64,000 nucleotides of DNA from Chlorocebus sabaeus (taxonomy: Eukaryota > Chordata > Mammalia > Primates > Cercopithecidae): the NCBI RefSeq assembly GCF_047675955.1, contig NC_132930.1, positions 47,369,832 to 47,433,831 on the forward strand, given 5' to 3'. The position numbers and the translations under genes are program-made. Of the stretch, positions 58,031 to 64,000 are shown in pieces (position 1 is the stretch's first letter; each line of letters begins with the position of its first letter). The notes under the pieces were generated by a model. That model was not told where the DNA came from. It made no database searches and worked only from the letters and a program-made list of their open reading frames with translations.

Positions 58031-58120
58031 CTACGTCTCGGCCATGGTGCCCGTGAAGTCTCCCAGGGAGTACTATGTGCAGCAGGAGGTCATCGTGCTC
58101 TTCTGCGAGACGGTGGAGAG
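58031..58120 (+). CDS. ZFYVE28: ZFYVE28 coding exon 5 (residues about 174-204)
   Basis: The 90-nt exon follows 'ccctgtgtttgcag' and precedes 'gtgagg'. Its first base completes the serine codon begun in exon 4. It then encodes YVSAMVPVKSPREYYVQQEV to ETVE, with AG left over for an arginine codon finished in exon 6. This continues the conserved LST2 N-terminal domain. Two antisense Alus sit in the upstream intron (56956-57232 and 57655-57930). The downstream intron begins its CT-rich minisatellite about 335 bp after the donor. Length and phase fit the neighbouring exons exactly. Confidence 0.96.
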
Positions 58121-58454
58121 GTGAGGACAGGGATGCTTCGGGGCTGGGGGCAGCATCTGGGGAGTCCCTGCCTCACTCCAGGCCTGGGGCAGAGGGCAGC
58201 TCTGGGGGAACCTGCTGTGTCTTGGGAGTGCCCCAGATGGAAGACACTAGCCATGTCTTCCCACATTACATCCGGCTTCTCCTCACAGGTGGGCAGAGGG
58301 TAGAGGCCGCCCCTGCCTTCACCTCTGCCCGGCCCCCTTCCACCGCCCCATGGTCACTTTTCTGTCGGCCGGAAGGGCAGATCCTGCAGGTGAAGTCACG
58401 TGTCAGAGGACAAAAGCTGGAAGCCTCGGGCGTGATGGGTTGGACATCCAAACC

Positions 58455-60295
58455 TTGTCACCTTCCTCACTCCCTCACTCCTTCACTCCTCACCTCCTCA
58501 CCTCCTCACTCCTCACCTCCTCACTCCTTACCTCCTAACTCCTCACCTCCTAACTCCTCACCTCCATACCTCCTCACCTCCTCACTCCTCACCTCCTAAC
58601 TCCTCACCTACATACCTAACTCCTCACCTCCTCACCTCCTCACTCCTCACCTCCTCACCTCCTCACTCCTCACCTCCTAACTCCTCACCTCCACACCTCC
58701 TCACTCCTCACCTCACCTCCTAACTCCTCACCTCCTAACTCCTCACCTCCACACCTCCTCACTCCTCACCTCCACACCTCCTCACTCCTCACCTCTTCAC
58801 TCCTCACCTCCTCACCTCCTCACTCCTCACCTCCTCACTCCTCACCTCCTAACTCCTCACCTCCATACCTCCTCACTCCTCACCTCCTCACTCCTCACCT
58901 CCTCACTCCTCACCTCCTAACTCCTCACCTACATACCTAACTCCTCACCTCCACACCTTCTCACTCCTCACCTCCACACCTCCTCACTCCTCACCTCTTC
59001 ACTCCTCACCTCCTCACCTCCTCACTCCTCACCTCCTCACTCCTCATCTCCTAACTCCTCACCTCCATACCTCCTCACTCCTCACCTCCTCACTCCTCAC
59101 CTCCTCACTCCTCACCTCCTCACTCCTCACCTACATACCTAACTCCTCACCTCCTCACTCCTCACCTCCTCACCTCCTCACCTCCTCACTCCTCACCTCC
59201 ACACCTCCTCACTCCTCACCTCCTAACTCCTCACCTCCACACCTTCTCACTCCTCACCTCCACACCTCCTCACTCCTCACCTCTTCACTCCTCACCTCCT
59301 CACTCCTCATTCCTTACCTCCTGACTCCTCACCTTCTCACTCTTCACCCCTCACCTCCTCACCTCCTCAATCCTCACCTCCTCACCTCCTAACTCCTCAC
59401 TTCCACACCTCCTCGTTCCTCACCTCTTAACTCCTCACCTCCACACCTCCTCGCTCCTCACCTCCACACCTCCTCGTTCCTTACCTCCTAACTCCTCGCT
59501 CCACACCTCCTCACTCCTCACCTCCACACCTCCTCGCTCCTCACCTTCTAACTCCTCACTCCACACCTCCTCGCTCCTCACCTTGTAACTCCTCACCTCC
59601 ACACCTCCTCGCTCCTCACCTCCTAACTCCTCACCTCCACACCTCCTCGCTCCTTACCTCCTAACTCCTCACCTCCACACCTCCTCACTCCTCTTCACTC
59701 CTCACCTCCTCACTCCTCATTCCTTACCTCCTGACTCCTCACCTTCTCACTCTTCACCCCTCACCTCCTCACCTCCTCACCCCTCACCTCCTCAGCCCCT
59801 CACCCTTCACTTCCTCACTCCTCACCTCCTTCTTCACCTCCTCACCTCCTCTATCCTCACCTCCTCAATCCTCACATCCTCAGTCCTCATGTCCTCACTC
59901 CTCACCTTCTTACCTCCTCACTCCTCATTCCTTACCTCCTGACTCCTCACCTTCTCACTCTTCACCCCTCACCTCCTCACTCCTCACCTCCTCACCCCCT
60001 CACTCTTCACCTCCTCACTCCTCACCTTCTCACTCCTCACCTTCTCAGTCTTCACCTCCTCACCTCCTCTATCCTCACCTCCTCAATCCTCACATCCTCA
60101 GTCCTCACGTCCTCACTCCTCACCTCCTTACCTCCTCACTCCTTACCTCCTCACTCCTCACCTCGTCAGTCCTCAACTCCTTACTCCTCACCTCCTCACT
60201 CCTCAGCTCCTTACTCCTCACATTCTCACTCCTCACCTCCTCACCTCCTCAGTCCTCACATCCTCACTCCTCAATCCTCACTCCTCACCTCCCCA
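58455..60295 (+). repeat. 1.84-kb CT-rich minisatellite filling intron 5
   Basis: Imperfect units built from 'cctcctcactcctcac', with variants 'cctaactcctcac', 'ccacacctcctcac' and 'ctacatacctaac'. The sense strand is almost free of G in its first 1.3 kb. The array starts about 335 nt after the exon 5 donor and ends about 840 nt before the exon 6 acceptor. It contains more than a dozen CTAAC motifs and a very high density of UCAC/UCAU motifs in the transcript. Confidence 0.96.
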
Positions 60296-61131
60296 GGCCA
60301 GGATTGAGTTGTTGCTGGGTTTTAAGTCTGCTAAACAAGTGTTTCTTTTTTGGGGGGTGGGGACAGGGGGAAGCCATCAGTATTCTTACCAGGCTTTGTA
60401 CAGTAATTTGGAGTCCGATTTTCTCAGTGGACTTTGGGGCTAAGATGTCGCCTTGTTGTTTCTCTTGTTCGAGTGGTACTATGGTGTTTGGAAGATTTGA
60501 AATGGACTAATATCACATTGTATGTTTGTTATTTTTAAAAAGCAAATTTTTACTATTTATGCTTTGAGAGATATTTCAAATTATCAGAAAATAAGATGAC
60601 AGGAAATTCCTTTTATTTTGAAAAGTTGCGACGCCAGCAGGCCTGCTCACAAGGTCCAGGAAAAGCCCTCTGCAGGCCCCGGGCGGGGGAAATAAAGCTG
60701 GTTTCTCAGGGAAGTGTTGAATTGTTTGGGGCAGTGTTTTTGTTCTGTGTTCATTCTTGACACTGGAGTTGTTTCGGTTTCCTGGCTGAGCAGAGCTGTC
60801 CTCTGGGTTGCCTTACCTTTTTTGCTGGGCATCATAGCTGTCCTCACACATCCTCCCTGCCCCTGCCTCCTGGGTCAGAGGTGGGGACTGGCAGATGGAA
60901 AGGTCAAGCTGGAGCCACCTGCCGGGGCGTTCAGGGAAGTGCGTGGCCTTTTCCTGCAGCCCCAGCCCCTTGCACATATGAGGACTGGGGGTGGCATGTG
61001 TCACCTCTTGATGTGGCCACCGCGCGTGACTGCAGGTGCAGACTGAGCGCACTGCCCGTCCCTGCTGGGGTCTGACCTGTGGCTGCGGTGGACCAGCCCT
61101 CACGCTGTCCACTGTCCCTCTCTCCGGACAG
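60296..61131. other. 3' part of ZFYVE28 intron 5
   Basis: Single-copy-looking sequence leading to the exon 6 acceptor with its short tract 'cactgtccctctctccgg'. Confidence 0.5.
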
Positions 61132-61221
61132 GGCCCTCGACTTCGGGTACCTGACCCAGGACATGATTGATGACTATGAGCCTGCCCTCATGTTCAGCAT
61201 CCCCAGACTGGCCATTGTGTG
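61132..61221 (+). CDS. ZFYVE28: ZFYVE28 coding exon 6 (residues about 204-234)
   Basis: The 90-nt exon follows the acceptor 'cctctctccggacag' and precedes the strong donor 'gtgagt'. Its first G completes arginine 204. It then encodes ALDFGYLTQDMIDDYEPALM to RLAIV, leaving TG of a codon (cysteine in the human protein) to be completed outside the window. This is the most conserved part of the LST2 N-terminal region. I could not find the next exon (expected to begin around GLVVYADG) before 64000, so intron 6 is at least 2.8 kb and the FYVE-domain exons are downstream of the window. Confidence 0.96.
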
Positions 61222-63487
61222 GTGAGTGCCTCCTGTGCCCAGGCCCTCTGCAGAAACCTGCGGGACGGGCAGGGCTGACGGTGCCAGGTCCCATGTGGGT
61301 GCTGTTCCATGGCGCCTCTACCGTACAGTGGCTGCTCGGCTGCCCCAGGTCAGTCACCAGGCAGGCCTGCTTTCGGCCCTCAGCAGACCAGGGACCACGT
61401 GTCCTGAGTGCCCCCTGTTCACCTTGCTGGTGAGAGAGGCTCTGTCACCCTAGATAGGGCGAGGTGGCGTAACACCCGGCCCCTGGCACTGGACAGGTGA
61501 GATCGACATGTGAGCTCATTAGTCACAGGAGACCATGAGGGTCACACAGGGCCATGCTCGGAACAGAGTGGCCTCACAGGAGCTGTGGGAGGCAGATTTG
61601 GTGGTAACAAGAGGACGAGGTGCCCCCTGGTCCCTCAGGAGGATGTGATTGGCTTGTTTGAATGATTTGGGGGCTGGCAGGGAGGTGAAGCTCATCAGGT
61701 TGAAGGGTAGGTGGGGGCAGTCGGTCTGGCTGTGGGAATACGTGTGTGGAGCCTTTCCTGCCAGCGGGGCCCATCTGGGAGATCAGGGAACTCAAGGCAG
61801 CCTGTAGGGCCCTGTGGGGCTCAAGGACGTGGAAACAGCACATGGAAGCTCAGGCCTGAAATCCACCGAGGCAGGATGCATGGGGTCACCCACTTGGCAT
61901 CTCTGAGCTGCTTGGGGCCAAGGTCAGAACCCAGGGGTTCTGGGACTTGGCCCACGCTGCTCAGCCACACCCTGACTCTAGACGGGGATTCCCCGTGCCC
62001 CTGCCAGGCGGGTGGTCACGGGGGCAGAGCAGTGAGTGGGCCACAGAGAGCTTAATGGAGCTTGCAGCTGGCGGGGAGGGGGGAGGGTCCAGTGGGCAGC
62101 GGCCTGCAGGTGTGGGACTGGGCAGAGTAGGGGATGGGGATCCCTTGAGAGAGATGCCCTGTGGAGATGTGGACATCAGTGAAGTGGTCAGGGAGTGTGC
62201 GGTGGGCACAGAGGCCAGGACTGGCCCAGGCTCAGGTCGTGCTGAGGACCCCCAGGGAACCCCGGGGCACAGGCACACGTGGCAGCGTGCTGGGGTCGAA
62301 CATGGATACCCCTCCCGTGGGAAATGGGGGTGCAGAGGTGGGAGCATGTGGGGCGGTGGCAGTGCAGTGGGCTGGGGCCGGCGGCAGGGCCTGTAGGGGA
62401 CAGAGGTGCTTAACCCTGGGATGTGCCGAACACCCCTTGTTGGAGTGGGGAGCAATGGGGGCCGCTGCCGGGGCCAGTCCGGACTCCCCTGGGCCAGGCC
62501 GCCCACTCGCCTAGGTCCTGGGCGCCACCTCCTCAGGGAGGGCTCCAGCATGGTCTCTATCTGCCGGGCCCTGGCTCCCCAGAGTCCCCTCCAATAGCTC
62601 AGGGCCTGGCCTGTTTCCTGCACTGTTCTTCACCTGTCCTCACAGAGGTTGCGTCTTTCAAAGTTAGCAAACCAGAGAGAGCGAGCCTCACATTGCGCCA
62701 GAGGGAGGCTCGGAGGCAGGCTCGGATATCCTCCTCCCGTTAGAGTCGGGGAACTTCCCTTCACCTGAAGACCTCAAGGCTGGAGGGCGGGGTGTCCCCA
62801 GTGGCCTCCAAGGTGGCTTGAAGGGAAGTGTCCTGGTGGGGAGAGGCTACCTGGAAGCTACTACAGAGCACCCCTTCCCACGTACCACAGGATTTGCTGA
62901 CATTGTTTTTCTTTACTAGACAAGTATCTCTCTGTGGCCAAACTCACTTTGAAGAAAATGACAGGCAATTTTGGTCCTTATTCTTCTCTTTGTTTAAAAA
63001 ACAGAACAGCAAAGATCCGGTGAGCCGGCCTTTTCTCCGCCAGGGCGCAGGGCGCGGTGAGCCTTTCCCTCGGGTACAGGTGTCTCCTTGTCCCAAGGGC
63101 ACTCACAGCAAATGAACAGCTCTGGTGTCCTTGTTAAAAGTTCTCCGTGCGTGCTTTGAGGTGTGGCACCAAGCCACCCGCCCACTCACACCCACTTACG
63201 CCCGTGTCAACGCACTGCTGAGGCCCTGGCTGGACTTCCTCTTAAAGGTCGGGCCTGGTGTGTGCCGATGACCCCAGGTGACCCTCCCCGCAGGCCGCAC
63301 CCCAGGCACACTGTGTTTCTGGACTTTCACACTGAGTCTGCTGCCTGTGTTTGCCCGAGTACAGGCGACCACAGAACAGCAGCCGCTTCCCACCAGTATC
63401 ATCTGTGTCCTGTTTGCCAACCTCAGTCCACCTGCCGGTGGCCAAACCTCTGCTCCTCCTTCTGTCCTGAGCTCTCATCCTGGGAGG
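61222..63487. other. ZFYVE28 intron 6, no exon found
   Basis: GC-rich sequence. I looked for the next LST2 exon and did not find it in any + frame. Short open frames are not conserved domains I recognise. Confidence 0.5.
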
Positions 63488-63672
63488 CAAGGGGAGGCGG
63501 GGGGGTGGGGGACTGGGGAGGGGAGGCCAGGGGAGGGAGGTTGGGGGAGTTGTGGGGGCAGCTGGGGGAGGGAGGTGTGGGAGTGTGGGGGGTCAGGGAA
63601 GGGCAGCAAGGGAGGCCAGTGCTCGTCGGGAAGCTGAGGGAGGGAGGTGGGGGAGGGAAGCTGGGGCTCCTG
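63488..63672 (+). repeat. G-rich low-complexity run with quadruplex potential
   Basis: Repeated 'ggggag', 'gggggtggggg' and 'gggagggaggt' blocks on the sense strand, with at least a dozen runs of three or more G. Confidence 0.85.
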
Positions 63673-64000
63673 TTGGCAGAGGCTTTGTCCCGTGGGTCCC
63701 CTCCTGGAGGCACTGGTGTAGGGTCCTCTCCAGCTCAGGACAGAGGGAGAGCCTGGAAAGGGAGTGAGGGACCCCCAGGAGGTGAAGGAGGGAGGAAGGA
63801 TGAGCAGGCACAGGAGCCCAAAGCTGGAGTCCAGGGAGCAGGCCTGTCCAGGGGGGTGGCCAGCTGCGGGCCCCCCAGAGGCAGGCATTTAGCCACAGAG
63901 CCAGGCTGCGGATACGAGGAACCGTGGGGTGCACCAGGCTGCCACTGCAACCCCTCTGTGCGGCGAGCCTCCAGCAGGGCAAGTGAGTGCTGAGTGGGAG
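63673..64000. other. End of window, intron 6, no feature seen
   Basis: GC-rich sequence without a supported exon or repeat. An open frame of 276 residues crossing 63163-63993 is driven by the G-rich run. Confidence 0.4.

Noticed and set aside
58455..60295. CRISPR-like appearance of repeated short units
   Set aside because: Units are contiguous and imperfect with no unique spacers, in a primate intron. It is a minisatellite.
63163..63993. Forward open frame of 276 residues near the window end
   Set aside because: Dominated by a G-rich low-complexity run (Gly/Glu/Arg). It does not match the expected next LST2 exon.

Overview
The window is primate nuclear DNA from an Old World monkey. Its youngest Alu copies carry the cercopithecid AluYR-type signature: 'ctcaagcctg' near the 5' end, 'gagacgggcgg', and 'gatccggccactgcactcc' near the right-arm end. 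These are not the human AluY states. Nothing prokaryotic or viral-coding is present. The only protein-coding gene I can support is the 5' half of ZFYVE28 (LST2, lateral signaling target protein 2) on the + strand. Five consecutive coding exons are read at 41410-41550, 53644-53781, 55626-55828, 58031-58120 and 61132-61221. They join in frame to encode about residues 14-234 of a protein that ends in a FYVE domain outside the window.

Layout: positions 1-41409 are most likely intron 1, because the residues encoded before exon 2 (about 13) are not in the window. This stretch holds Alus, ERVL-MaLR LTR elements, L1 fragments, Tigger, hAT and mariner DNA-transposon remnants, an intragenic CpG island (28105-28715), a 36-bp minisatellite (14709-15032), a G-rich minisatellite (31023-31129) and a 2.2-kb CA-rich 16-bp minisatellite (35288-37460). 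Intron 2 (41551-53643) is dominated by a decayed antisense L1 (44955-51445) broken up by Alus. Introns 3-5 are short. They carry inverted Alus, a polypyrimidine tract and a 1.84-kb CT-rich minisatellite (58455-60295) that fills most of intron 5. From 61222 to the end is intron 6, GC-rich and ending in a G-rich run.

Function: LST2 is an endosomal negative regulator of EGFR signalling. Its N-terminal helical region, including the regulatory lysine 87, is encoded here. Most long open frames in the window are artefacts of tandem repeats, Alus or GC-rich DNA.

I do not see a previously undescribed gene system. The observations most worth checking are structural: a 1,370-nt AG-free stretch full of branch-point-like motifs in intron 5; a 110-bp inverted copy of nearby DNA patched into an Alu; inverted Alus bracketing exons 3-4, which have weak donor sites; nested MaLR insertions with a 5-bp target duplication; and the very large 16-bp minisatellite that is open in all three forward frames.
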